Of a stretch of 37,392 bases of DNA, positions 7,023-15,167 are shown piece after piece. A program made the position numbers and the translations under genes. The stretch spans positions 1 through 37,392 of the forward strand of contig CAISBR010000089.1 of the NCBI GenBank assembly GCA_903883645.1, read 5' to 3'. Each line of letters starts with the position of its first letter. Position 1 is the stretch's first letter. The notes beneath the pieces were generated by a model. The model was not told the DNA's origin. It made no database searches and saw nothing but the letters and a program-made list of their open reading frames with translations. This stretch comes from an uncultured Myxococcales bacterium (lineage in GTDB: Bacteria; Myxococcota_A; UBA9042).

Positions 7023-9287
7023 ATGCGCGCATGGATTCGCAAGCTTGGAGCCATCTGGATCTCCGTCGTCGTCTTGATTGTGCTCTGCATCGCCCTGGCG
7101 AGCGGCACGCTGATCGAGTCGACCCAAGGGGCGGAGGCCGCCAAAATCGTCTACGATGCCGGCTGGTTTCGCGCCCTGCTCGCCATCTTCGCCATCAACA
7201 ACGCCTGCGCACTGATCGACCGCTTCCCTTGGGGCAAGCCGCGGATTGGCTTTGCGATTACCCACTCCGCGATGATCGTCATCTTGGTCGGCTCGTGGAT
7301 CACGCTGCAGTTCAAGGTCGAGGGCCAGCTGCCGCTGTACGAAGGCGAGTCGAGCGCGGCGTTCTTAGAGGGCGAGAGCGGCTCGCAAAAAGAGCATCCG
7401 CTGGGCTTTACCGTGCAGCTCGACGACTTTGAGCTCGGGCGCTATCCGGGCACTATGCGGCCGTCGCAGTTTCGCAGCAACGTGACCGTAACTCCCTCTG
7501 GCGGCGCGCCGTTTAAGGCTGTCATTCAAATGAATCAGCCGCTCTATTTCGGCGGGTGGAGCCTGTTTCAAAGCAGCTACGACATGGCCTCGGGCCGCGA
7601 GATGACGGTGCTGAGCGTGTCGCACGATCCGGGACAGGACGTAGTCTTCGTGGGTTACGGCCTATTGGTGCTGGGGATGTGCTGGGTGGCGGGCACGCGC
7701 ATCCAGGTGCGGCGCAAGATCGCGGCGGTGCAGAAGCAGATGGCGGCTGCGGCGGTTACGGCTGTGGCGCTGCTGTTAATGCTATGTACTTTATACGCTA
7801 TGCCGGCTGAGGCGACCTATATGCCCCCGGCCGATGTCGCCGACCGCCTGCACCGCCTGCCCGTGCAGCACGACGGCCGCTCCATGCCGCTCGAGACCAT
7901 GGCCAACGAAATGGTCAAGAAAGTCAGCGGGCCGTGCCTCGTGTACGAGAAAGACCCGGTGCGCCACCTGCTCGGTTGGGTGTATGACCCCCACGGTTGG
8001 GCCGACCTCGAGACCGTGTACGTGGGCGGCTCGGAGCTGGCGCTGGCGCTGGGTCTGCCGTCGACCGTGCAGTGCGCGTCGTTCAATGCGATCGCCGACA
8101 ATCCCCGGCTGCAGACCGTGATGCAGCAGGCCGAGGCCGCGCCCGACAAGGGCAAGCCCAAGCTGCTGCGCGACGCCGACGAACTGGGGAAGCGCCTAGA
8201 AATGCTCAATGGTTTCTACGATCATAGCGCCTTTCGCGTGCTGCCGGTGGCCGACCCGATGGGCAAGTGGCTGCCGCCGAGCTCGTTTAAGGGCCCCGAG
8301 GTGCTGCTCGATCTGGTCGCCAATCCGCCCAAGGGTTTCGCGCACTACCCCACCATTGCCAACATCGACTTAGAGCTACTGTACAACGGCGCCCGGCCGA
8401 CGCGGCTGGCGTGGCTGATTCTGGTGCCCGCGTCGGTGCTGGGTGCGCTTGGGCTGCGGCGGCCGCGCAAGCTTTACGATGTGGCCGGCGCGCTGGGCCT
8501 TGTGGCTGGTTTTGCCATGATGTCGTGGGGGATTTGGCTGCGCTGGCAGGTGGCTGGCCGGGTGCCCGCGTCGAACATGTACGAGTCGATGCTGTTCTTG
8601 GCTTGGGGCGTGGGCGCGTTTGCGATGGTGGCCTCGCTCTTCTGGCGGCAGCGCATGGTGGTGTTTAACGCCGCGGCGATGTCGGCTTTGACCATGCTCC
8701 TCATCGACTTACTGCCCATGGACGGCTTTGTGCACCCCGTGGCGCCGGTGCTATCGGGCACGGTGTGGCTGGCGATCCACGTGCCGATCATCATGGTCAG
8801 CTACTCGGTGCTGACGCTGGGCGTGCTGGTGGCGCACATGCAGATCGGCGTGACGATCTTTGCCAAAGATGGCGAGGAGTTGGCGCGCAAGCTGTACGAC
8901 TTGCTGTATTGGTACATCCTCATCGGCTCGATTCTGCTTATTGCCGGCATCCTTACCGGCTCGATCTGGGCCGCGTCGTCGTGGGGCCGCTACTGGGGCT
9001 GGGATCCCAAAGAGGTGTGGTCGCTCATCGCCTTCTTGGCCTACATGGCGATCTTACACGGCAAATTCGACCGTTTGATCGGCGCCTTTGGCGTGGCTGC
9101 CTTCAGCATCGGCGCGTTCTGGACCATCTTGATGACCTACCTGGGCGTCAACTACGTGCTCGCCGCCGGCATGCACTCGTACGGCTTTGGCGGCTCCGAC
9201 GTGGTCACCTGGATGATGGTCAGCGGCGCGGTCGAGGTCGCCTTCTTGGCCGCCGGCTTTGCCAAGCGCAAGCGGCTGCAGATCTGA
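7023..9287 (+). CDS. ccsBA: Fused ResB-CcsA cytochrome c synthetase (System II)
   Basis: Inner-membrane protein that carries heme outward and attaches it to CXXCH motifs of c-type cytochromes. 754 residues from ATG 7023; AAGGGGAG lies 8 nt upstream. The N-terminal ~270 residues are ResB-like: a first helix after MRAWIRKLG, a THSAMIVILVGSWI helix with a candidate heme-ligand His, and a periplasmic beta domain. A ~180-residue periplasmic stretch follows, and then from about residue 470 an eight-helix CcsA part. This has the WWD heme-binding motif WGRYWGWDPKEVWSLI flanked by periplasmic histidines in GFVHPVAP and GMHSYGFG. Such fusions are known from epsilon- and deltaproteobacteria and Bacteroidetes. 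It can service the decaheme protein encoded at 23135-26629. Confidence 0.9.
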   Translation: MRAWIRKLGAIWISVVVLIVLCIALASGTLIESTQGAEAAKIVYDAGWFRALLAIFAINNACALIDRFPWGKPRIGFAITHSAMIVILVGSWITLQFKVEGQLPLYEGESSAAFLEGESGSQKEHPLGFTVQLDDFELGRYPGTMRPSQFRSNVTVTPSGGAPFKAVIQMNQPLYFGGWSLFQSSYDMASGREMTVLSVSHDPGQDVVFVGYGLLVLGMCWVAGTRIQVRRKIAAVQKQMAAAAVTAVALLLMLCTLYAMPAEATYMPPADVADRLHRLPVQHDGRSMPLETMANEMVKKVSGPCLVYEKDPVRHLLGWVYDPHGWADLETVYVGGSELALALGLPSTVQCASFNAIADNPRLQTVMQQAEAAPDKGKPKLLRDADELGKRLEMLNGFYDHSAFRVLPVADPMGKWLPPSSFKGPEVLLDLVANPPKGFAHYPTIANIDLELLYNGARPTRLAWLILVPASVLGALGLRRPRKLYDVAGALGLVAGFAMMSWGIWLRWQVAGRVPASNMYESMLFLAWGVGAFAMVASLFWRQRMVVFNAAAMSALTMLLIDLLPMDGFVHPVAPVLSGTVWLAIHVPIIMVSYSVLTLGVLVAHMQIGVTIFAKDGEELARKLYDLLYWYILIGSILLIAGILTGSIWAASSWGRYWGWDPKEVWSLIAFLAYMAILHGKFDRLIGAFGVAAFSIGAFWTILMTYLGVNYVLAAGMHSYGFGGSDVVTWMMVSGAVEVAFLAAGFAKRKRLQI

Positions 9288-9397
9288 GTCGCGCGGCATC
9301 GCAATTGGCCGCTGCCTCAAGCACTTGACGCCACCGCCGGCGCCACGGCACAGTACTGCCCGGCCATCGGCGCGATGGGTGGCGGGGTGTAGGGGCG

Positions 9398-11746
9398 ATG
9401 ATGAGCGCAAAGATCTTGCAATTGTTCCGTTTACTGGCGCTGGTCGCCCTGGCGCTGCTGCCTGCCGCGGCTTGGGCTGTGCCGAACCAGGCGAGTGTTC
9501 AAGCCCTGTTCACCAGCAGCGGTGGTCCGGCGGCAGATGGTAACTACGCGGTTACGCTGCGGTTGTACGAAGACCAATACGCAGTGTCGGCGTTTTGGAC
9601 CGAGGGGCCGGTGTCGGTGTCAGTCAAAGGCGGGCTGTTCACCTGGAATATGGGTAGCAAAGTGCCGCTGACCCCTGAGGTTTTAGCCGGCAAGAGCCCG
9701 TGGCTCGCGGTGGCGGTGGGCCAAGACCCCGAGACCGACCGCGTGCCGCTGCAGTCGGTGCCGTTTGCCCTGCGCGCAGCGGTGGCCGAGGGCGTGAGTT
9801 GCGTGGGCTGCATCACCATGCAGAACCTGAACACCACGGCGAGTGGCGGTCTGGTCAAGACCTCGGACCTGGCTGGATTTGCCCAAAAAACTGACCTTGG
9901 TGACTACGTAAAAGCGGCTTCGCTGGCCAAGGTGGCGCAGACCGGCGGCTTCAAAGACCTGCTCGACGCGCCCAAACTGGCCGATGTTGCCAGCAGCGGT
10001 CTGTTCAGCGACCTCATCGGCACGCCCGTCTTGCCCAAGGCCGGCAGCACGTGTGGCACCGGTCTGGTGGTCAAGGGCATCAAGCAAGACGGCAGCCTCG
10101 AGTGTGTTACCGCGGGCGACTCGGCGATCGCCAAGCTATTTTCTACCGTGATTACTCAGCCTTTTGTGGCCAAGCCCGAGGTGCCGATCCTCGATGCCAG
10201 TCCGCAGGGTGTGTACGGCATTGCGACCGTGCCCTCGCTGGGGGCCGTCGATGCCGTCGAGATCGACGTGGATGTCGAAAATAGCAACGTGGCCAATGTG
10301 CGCTTAGAACTGCTTGATCCAGCGGGCAATTTGCTGACGCTGTACGATGGCGGCGCCACGGGTACCTCGTTGAAGACCACCTTTCCGACGCTGACCCCCG
10401 TGGCCAAGGGCACGCTCGACACGTGGAAGGGCAAGGATCCGCAGGGCAGCTGGTCGGTGATCGCCTACGACAAGCAAAAGACGAATGGCGGCACCGATGG
10501 CGTGCTGCACGCGTTTACCGTGCGCGTGACCTATAGTAACCAGAGTAAAGTACAGGTGAAGTCGGTGCTGATCGGCCCCGACGCCCAGCCGCTGGGGCGC
10601 ATTACAGCCAAGACGAGCGAGGCTCTGGCCGATGGTGCATCGCTGGCGGTGGCAACGGGCGCTGGACCTGCAGTGATGGCGCAGGGTTGGCTGTACGACG
10701 GCCAGACCAAGGTGTGGGTCGCGGCCAATACCGGCGCCAGCACGGTGGGCGGCTGTACCGACTGCGGCACCGGCAAAGATGGCGACTACCTCGCCGACAC
10801 CAACAAGAGCATGGTGGGTGGAACTTACGAATTTAAATCGTTTTCGATCAAGCCTGGCGTCACGGTCACGGTCACCGGCAGCGCGCCCCTGGTGCTAAAG
10901 GTGCAGGGATTGGTGCAGATCGACGGCCTGCTCGACCTGCGCGGCGGCGACGCGCCCGACGTCTCGACCTGTTGCCCCGATGCCCCGGGCGGTGCTGCCG
11001 GTGGCGGCGGCGGCTATGCGGGCGCGATCGGCCCTGGCGTCAGCGGTACCGCCAACGGCAATGGCCCCGGAGCGGGCGTCGGCGGTTGCGCCGCGGGCTA
11101 CGGTGCGGGCGGCGGAGGTGCGGGTCACGCGGGGGTGGGCGCGGCGGGAACCACGTCGCCGGCCTCGTGCTCGCCAGGCGGCACCGGCGGGCCGGCCTAT
11201 GGCAGCAGCAAGATGACCGCTGGCCTAGAGCCGGGTTCCGGTGGCGCATCGGGCGGTTACGGTTCGGCAGCGAATTCGGCGGGCGGCGGTGGCGGCGGCG
11301 GCGGCGGCGCGGTGCAGATCATCGCCAGTAAAATCGCTGTCAGCACAACGGGTTCAATTCGTGTCGACGGCGGCCATGGCGGCAACGTGATCGCCGACCG
11401 CGACGGTGGTGGCGGCGGTGGCGGCTCGGGTGGCGCCATTTGGCTGCGCGGGTCGCTGGTTACCATCGCTGGACCAGTGTCGGCCATGGGCGGTGCCGGC
11501 GGTAAGTCCGACAAGCTAAACAGCTACGGCGGCGACGGCGGCGATGGCTCAGCGGGGCGCATCATCATCGATTCGCCAGCGCCCGTGCAGGGTTCGACCA
11601 ATCCCAGCTACGAAAGCGTGGGCACCACTGGCCTCGACATCGCCGGCGCCAACAAGTTCGCCATGCAGACCGACGGAGCGGGCACCGTCACGCTCATTAA
11701 CCAGTCGGGTGCGGCGCAAAAGGTAATGCTAGTAGTGACTTACTAG
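9398..11746 (+). CDS. Large exported protein with P-domain and Gly-rich C-terminal region
   Basis: 782 residues, signal peptide (LLALVALALLPAAAWA, cleavage near residue 27). Residues ~28-130 form an all-beta domain (AVTLRLYED...VPLQSVPFALRA) seen at the N-terminus of many secreted myxobacterial-type proteins. Residues ~135-240 carry tail-fibre-like short repeats (TGGFKDLLDAPKLADVASSGLFSDLIGTP). Residues ~260-380 match the proprotein-convertase P-domain pattern (VRLELLDPAG, DTWKGKDPQGSWSV, DGVLHAFTVRV), but no protease domain is present. Residues ~500-740 are extremely Gly-rich with alternating beta segments (AIWLRGSLVTIAG), like a glycine-rich beta helix. Probably surface-located or secreted, with an adhesive or structural role; function unknown. 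The start could also be the ATG at 9401. Confidence 0.75.
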   Translation: MMSAKILQLFRLLALVALALLPAAAWAVPNQASVQALFTSSGGPAADGNYAVTLRLYEDQYAVSAFWTEGPVSVSVKGGLFTWNMGSKVPLTPEVLAGKSPWLAVAVGQDPETDRVPLQSVPFALRAAVAEGVSCVGCITMQNLNTTASGGLVKTSDLAGFAQKTDLGDYVKAASLAKVAQTGGFKDLLDAPKLADVASSGLFSDLIGTPVLPKAGSTCGTGLVVKGIKQDGSLECVTAGDSAIAKLFSTVITQPFVAKPEVPILDASPQGVYGIATVPSLGAVDAVEIDVDVENSNVANVRLELLDPAGNLLTLYDGGATGTSLKTTFPTLTPVAKGTLDTWKGKDPQGSWSVIAYDKQKTNGGTDGVLHAFTVRVTYSNQSKVQVKSVLIGPDAQPLGRITAKTSEALADGASLAVATGAGPAVMAQGWLYDGQTKVWVAANTGASTVGGCTDCGTGKDGDYLADTNKSMVGGTYEFKSFSIKPGVTVTVTGSAPLVLKVQGLVQIDGLLDLRGGDAPDVSTCCPDAPGGAAGGGGGYAGAIGPGVSGTANGNGPGAGVGGCAAGYGAGGGGAGHAGVGAAGTTSPASCSPGGTGGPAYGSSKMTAGLEPGSGGASGGYGSAANSAGGGGGGGGGAVQIIASKIAVSTTGSIRVDGGHGGNVIADRDGGGGGGGSGGAIWLRGSLVTIAGPVSAMGGAGGKSDKLNSYGGDGGDGSAGRIIIDSPAPVQGSTNPSYESVGTTGLDIAGANKFAMQTDGAGTVTLINQSGAAQKVMLVVTY

Positions 11747-11760
11747 CCATGCAGCGCGTG

Positions 11761-12690
11761 CTAAGGCGGCCAGGCTTGCCCAGTCATTTCCTTGGCTTTG
11801 GCCGCCAGCGCCGCGCAGCCTAGCCCCGCATCCACGGGCTTCCAGTGCAATTCCACGGGAGCCAGGCCGGGCAGCGGCTTGCTTACGTCTTCTACGACCA
11901 AAATCGAGCTGCTCGCGCCCACCGTGACTTGCTCTTGCGCAGCGCTGGGCAGGGCATCGATTCTGCCGTCGCTGCCTTGGGTTGCCTTCCAGTTGCTGCT
12001 GGTGCGCTGTACCACGTAGACCGCCTGCTGCCCCAAGACCGGCGCGTCGATATAGACGGTGACGCCGGGGTGGCCATCGCCGTCGCTGTCGACCAGCGCG
12101 CTGTGCGTGCCGTCGCCCACTGCAGGCATCGCGTCGGTGTAGCCAACCTTGAGCCCCAGCCAGGTGGTGGATTGCAACAGCTCGACCTGGCTTCCATTGC
12201 GCTGCATCGGCAACGGGCCACTGTCGAGCGCATTCACAAAGGCCGCCGGGTAGGTAAGTTGGCTCGAAAACACCGAGTTGCTGTTCACCGCGCACGTGTG
12301 GGTGTAGGCCGTGCCCTGGTTGCCCTGCCAGTCGACCTTGACGAGGCCGATCGACGACACGCGGCTGTCTTGCCAGGCGTCGCCAAAGGGCGAGGGGTTC
12401 TTGGCCAAGCGGCGGGTCTGCTGCCAAAATGCATAGTATTCGCTCGTATTTGCGACCAGGTCGCCGCTGCCTGCGCCGCTGTCGGAGGCGCCGGTGCTGC
12501 CATCGCCGCCGCCATCGTAGCTGCGCGAACTGTCGGCCCCACCTGCGGTTTCGCCGCCGTGGGCATCGAGCCAGGCGGGGTCATCGATGCTGCCGCCCGG
12601 TACGTCGACGCCGCAGGCGCTGGCGAGCACCGTGGCGAGCAGTGCGCAGAGATAGCGCGGACTTTCGACAAAGAAATTATAGATATTCAT
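11761..12690 (-). CDS. Predicted lipoprotein of unknown function
   Basis: 309 residues. The signal peptide CALLATVLASAC places a lipobox Cys at residue 26. A ~60-residue Gly/Ser/Asp linker (GGADSSRSYDGGGDGSTGASDSG) follows, and then a ~220-residue soluble domain with three Cys residues and an acidic DSDGDGHPG loop that resembles a Ca2+-binding turn. No catalytic motif was recognised. It converges on the Gly-rich protein gene with only 14 bp between stops. The linker composition is typical of outer-leaflet lipoproteins of Myxococcota-like bacteria. Confidence 0.7.
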   Translation of the reverse strand: MNIYNFFVESPRYLCALLATVLASACGVDVPGGSIDDPAWLDAHGGETAGGADSSRSYDGGGDGSTGASDSGAGSGDLVANTSEYYAFWQQTRRLAKNPSPFGDAWQDSRVSSIGLVKVDWQGNQGTAYTHTCAVNSNSVFSSQLTYPAAFVNALDSGPLPMQRNGSQVELLQSTTWLGLKVGYTDAMPAVGDGTHSALVDSDGDGHPGVTVYIDAPVLGQQAVYVVQRTSSNWKATQGSDGRIDALPSAAQEQVTVGASSSILVVEDVSKPLPGLAPVELHWKPVDAGLGCAALAAKAKEMTGQAWPP

Positions 12691-12772
12691 GGTTCCTGCG
12701 CGGCTTGCCAGCGTGGCGGGCTGGTGCGAGCGGTATGCCCGCCGAGCCGGTTCACAACTTATGCATCCCCGG

Positions 12773-12788
12773 CCCCTTGCGCAAGGGG
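12773..12788. promoter_or_regulatory. Perfect 16-bp palindrome in the photolyase promoter
   Basis: CCCCTTGCGCAAGGGG is a perfect inverted repeat with no loop. Its centre TTGCGC is also the best -35 candidate of the photolyase promoter, with TATCCT (12800-12805) 17 bp later as -10. It could be a second regulator's site or a chance palindrome in GC-rich DNA. Confidence 0.4.
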
Positions 12789-12793
12789 TAGAC

Positions 12794-12813
12794 TGTTCAT
12801 ATCCTGTTCAAAG
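12794..12813 (-). promoter_or_regulatory. Putative CarH/LitR operator in front of the photolyase gene
   Basis: Minus strand CTTTGAACAGGATATGAACA; on the plus strand it appears as TGTTCA, five bases, TGTTCA, i.e. two identical half-sites exactly 11 bp apart. It overlaps the candidate -10 TATCCT and ends 25 bp before the ATG. 15 of 20 bases match the site in front of crtI. Confidence 0.6.
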
Positions 12814-12838
12814 CCGGAATGGCCACGCAGTGAACAGC

Positions 12839-14248
12839 ATGCCCGAACTCGCCCACCTCGTGCCTAATCCTGCGCTGCTAGCCCGCACGCGTCGCCGTTC
12901 CGACCGAGCCATTGGCGCCACGGGGCCGGTGGTGCTGTGGCTGCAGCGGGCGCAACGGGCCTACGATAACCCTGCGCTCGACCTGGCGATTTCGCTCGGT
13001 AACCGCCTGGGTGCGCCGGTGCTGGCCTTCTTGGCGCCGCGACCCGACTTCCCCCTGGCGCAACTGCGGCACTATGCGTTTATGGTGCAAGGGTTTGCGG
13101 GGTTGCAGCGCGATCTGGCCGCGCGCGGCGTGCCGCTGGTGCTGCGGGCGCCACCGCAGACGTCGCTGACTCAATTCTGCCGAGAGGTGGGGGCGCGGGC
13201 GGTGGTCGGCGACGAGTATCCCCTTGAATTTTCCGAGAAGTGGCGAGTGGCGGCGGGGCAGCGCCTGCCCGTGGCGTTGTGGACGGTCGAGGCGGACCTA
13301 GTGGTGCCGTCGCGAGCCCTGCCGGCGGGCGAGTTTTGGGCGGCGCACACCTTGCGGCCCAAGATCGCGCGGCAATTGGCGCAGTGGCTCGAACCGCAAC
13401 CCGAGCCGGTGGCGCAGGTGCCATGGGCGGGGCCGCTGCCGCGGAGCGAAGACCCTCAGGATGTTCAGGGTTTCTTGACCCGCATGGGGCCGCTGCCCAG
13501 CCTAGCGGGCGCGGTCAACCTGCCCGGTGGTCGCGACGCGGGCTTGCGGCGGCTGCAGCCGTGGACCGACGGCGGTCTCGCGAATTACATGGAGTTGCGC
13601 GACGATCCCAGCCAAGACGGCACCAGCATGTTGTCGCCGTATCTGCACTTTGGTCAGCTGGGGCCGCGCGAGGTGGCCCGTGCGGCGCTGTCGGCCGAGG
13701 CGCCCGAGGCGGCCCGGCTGGGCTTTGTGGAGCAGCTGGTGGTGCGGCGCGAGCTGGCCTGGCACTTTGTCGCGGGTAATCCGCACTACGCCACGCTGCA
13801 AGGCTGCGAGAACTGGGCAAAAAAGACCCTCGCCGAGCACCTTGGCGACCGCCGGCCGTACCAGTACAGCTATGCCCAGCTCGAGGCGGCGCAGACCCAC
13901 GACACGGCTTGGAATGCCGCGCAATTGCAGATGGTTCGCACCGGCTGGATGCACAACCGCATGCGCATGTACTGGGCCAAGCAGCTGCTGCTGTGGACCG
14001 CCGACCCTGAGCAGGCCTTTGCCTTTGCCCTACAGCTGAACGATACCTACCAGCTCGACGGGCGTGATCCCAATGGTTATACAGGGATTGCCTGGTCGAT
14101 CGGCGGCAAGCACGACCGGCCGTGGCCGCCGCATAAGCCGGTGTGGGGGCTGATTCGGCCGATGGTGGCGAGCGGTTTGGCCAAGAAATTCAACGTAGAG
14201 CTGTATGCGCGTCAGCAGGGGACCGCGCGGCAACCTGGCCTGCTGTAG
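12839..14248 (+). CDS. phr: Class II CPD photolyase
   Basis: Light-driven repair of cyclobutane pyrimidine dimers, using reduced FAD. 469 residues from ATG 12839; the frame is open upstream but the family starts here. The N-terminal Rossmann-like half begins VVLWLQRAQRAYDNPALDLAI, the class II counterpart of the antenna domain. The FAD half contains LVVRRELAWHF, HDTAWNAAQLQMVRTGWMHNRMRMYWAK and LNDTYQLDGRDPNGYTGIAWSIGG (from residue 400), all diagnostic of class II enzymes. It has its own operator-overlapped promoter. It ends inside the convergent crtB gene, a 59-bp overlap. Its placement beside carotenoid and CarH genes matches light-protection clusters of other bacteria. Confidence 0.93.
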   Translation: MPELAHLVPNPALLARTRRRSDRAIGATGPVVLWLQRAQRAYDNPALDLAISLGNRLGAPVLAFLAPRPDFPLAQLRHYAFMVQGFAGLQRDLAARGVPLVLRAPPQTSLTQFCREVGARAVVGDEYPLEFSEKWRVAAGQRLPVALWTVEADLVVPSRALPAGEFWAAHTLRPKIARQLAQWLEPQPEPVAQVPWAGPLPRSEDPQDVQGFLTRMGPLPSLAGAVNLPGGRDAGLRRLQPWTDGGLANYMELRDDPSQDGTSMLSPYLHFGQLGPREVARAALSAEAPEAARLGFVEQLVVRRELAWHFVAGNPHYATLQGCENWAKKTLAEHLGDRRPYQYSYAQLEAAQTHDTAWNAAQLQMVRTGWMHNRMRMYWAKQLLLWTADPEQAFAFALQLNDTYQLDGRDPNGYTGIAWSIGGKHDRPWPPHKPVWGLIRPMVASGLAKKFNVELYARQQGTARQPGLL

Positions 14249-15167
14249 CCGCGCTAGCGTCAGCGCCGGCAAAGCCTTGCAAGTGCTGGTGCAGACTGGG
14301 ATTGTGCGCCCCTCGCCACAGCGGTGCCAGCAGCGCCACCCCCACCGCCCATAGAGTGCCCAGCACTTTTTGCCACGCGGGCACCATCGCCCGGCCGCGC
14401 CACGGGTCGCCACCCTGCCGCCGCAGCCGATCGCCAATCATGCTATAGAGTTGTCCGGCCACCGCCACCGCGAGGCGGGGTTGCAGCGGCAAGAACCGGT
14501 AGCCCTGGCGGGCGCTGTGGTATAGGACATCGGCGTCGTGCAAAACCTGTTCAATCACTGGCAGCACGCCCCGCGGAGTTTGCCGCGCCACGAGCAGGTC
14601 GCCCGGCGCCACCCCGGCCTTCAGCAGCTGCACCGCGGGCAAGTAGGTGCGGCCCATCGTCGCGTCCTCGGCAACATCCCGACAAATATTAGTGCGTTGC
14701 ATGGCTAGGCCCAGGTCGATCGCATAGGGCAAGGCCCGTGTATCGCGCACGCCAAACAGCCCGCACATCAGCACGCCCACCGCGCCCGCCACCTGGTAGC
14801 AGTAGCGATCAAACTCAGCCTGTGAGCGCACTTGTACCTCGCCCAGGTCGCTTTGTACCCCATCGACCAGCGCCAGCAGTGCCCGCAGATCGATCTGCCG
14901 CCGCTGCACCAAGGCCAGCATCGCCGCCACTAGGGGCGCGGCCGATTCGCGCCGTTGCAGGTCGCGCCGCACACTGTTCAAAGCCGTTTCAGCCTGTGCG
15001 GGATCGGGCGACTCGTCCGCCAAGTCGTCGAGATAACGACAGAAAGCGTAGGTGATGGCTACATCTTGCTGCAGCTGCCGGCCCAGCAGCGCTGCCGCCC
15101 ACGCAAAGGTGCGCGCGTGCTTTTGCAGACTGGCTTGGCTAGCGGCCAGCACCGCGGGCGCGCTCAC
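14190..15167 (-). CDS. crtB: Phytoene synthase
   Basis: Condenses two geranylgeranyl diphosphates into phytoene. 325 residues with the two Asp-rich motifs of head-to-head prenyl synthases: YLDDLADE (about 45-52) and NICRDVAED (about 160-168), plus AYAFCR-like ITYAFCRYLDD and RTYLP. It starts with GTG at 15167, which overlaps the crtI stop as GTGA, implying translational coupling. The C-terminal ~35 residues (Ala/Gly-rich) extend beyond the usual end and overlap the convergent photolyase gene. It could formally be a squalene synthase homologue, but the crtE-crtI context decides for phytoene synthase. Confidence 0.93.
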   Translation of the reverse strand: MSAPAVLAASQASLQKHARTFAWAAALLGRQLQQDVAITYAFCRYLDDLADESPDPAQAETALNSVRRDLQRRESAAPLVAAMLALVQRRQIDLRALLALVDGVQSDLGEVQVRSQAEFDRYCYQVAGAVGVLMCGLFGVRDTRALPYAIDLGLAMQRTNICRDVAEDATMGRTYLPAVQLLKAGVAPGDLLVARQTPRGVLPVIEQVLHDADVLYHSARQGYRFLPLQPRLAVAVAGQLYSMIGDRLRRQGGDPWRGRAMVPAWQKVLGTLWAVGVALLAPLWRGAHNPSLHQHLQGFAGADASAATAGQVAARSPADAHTALR

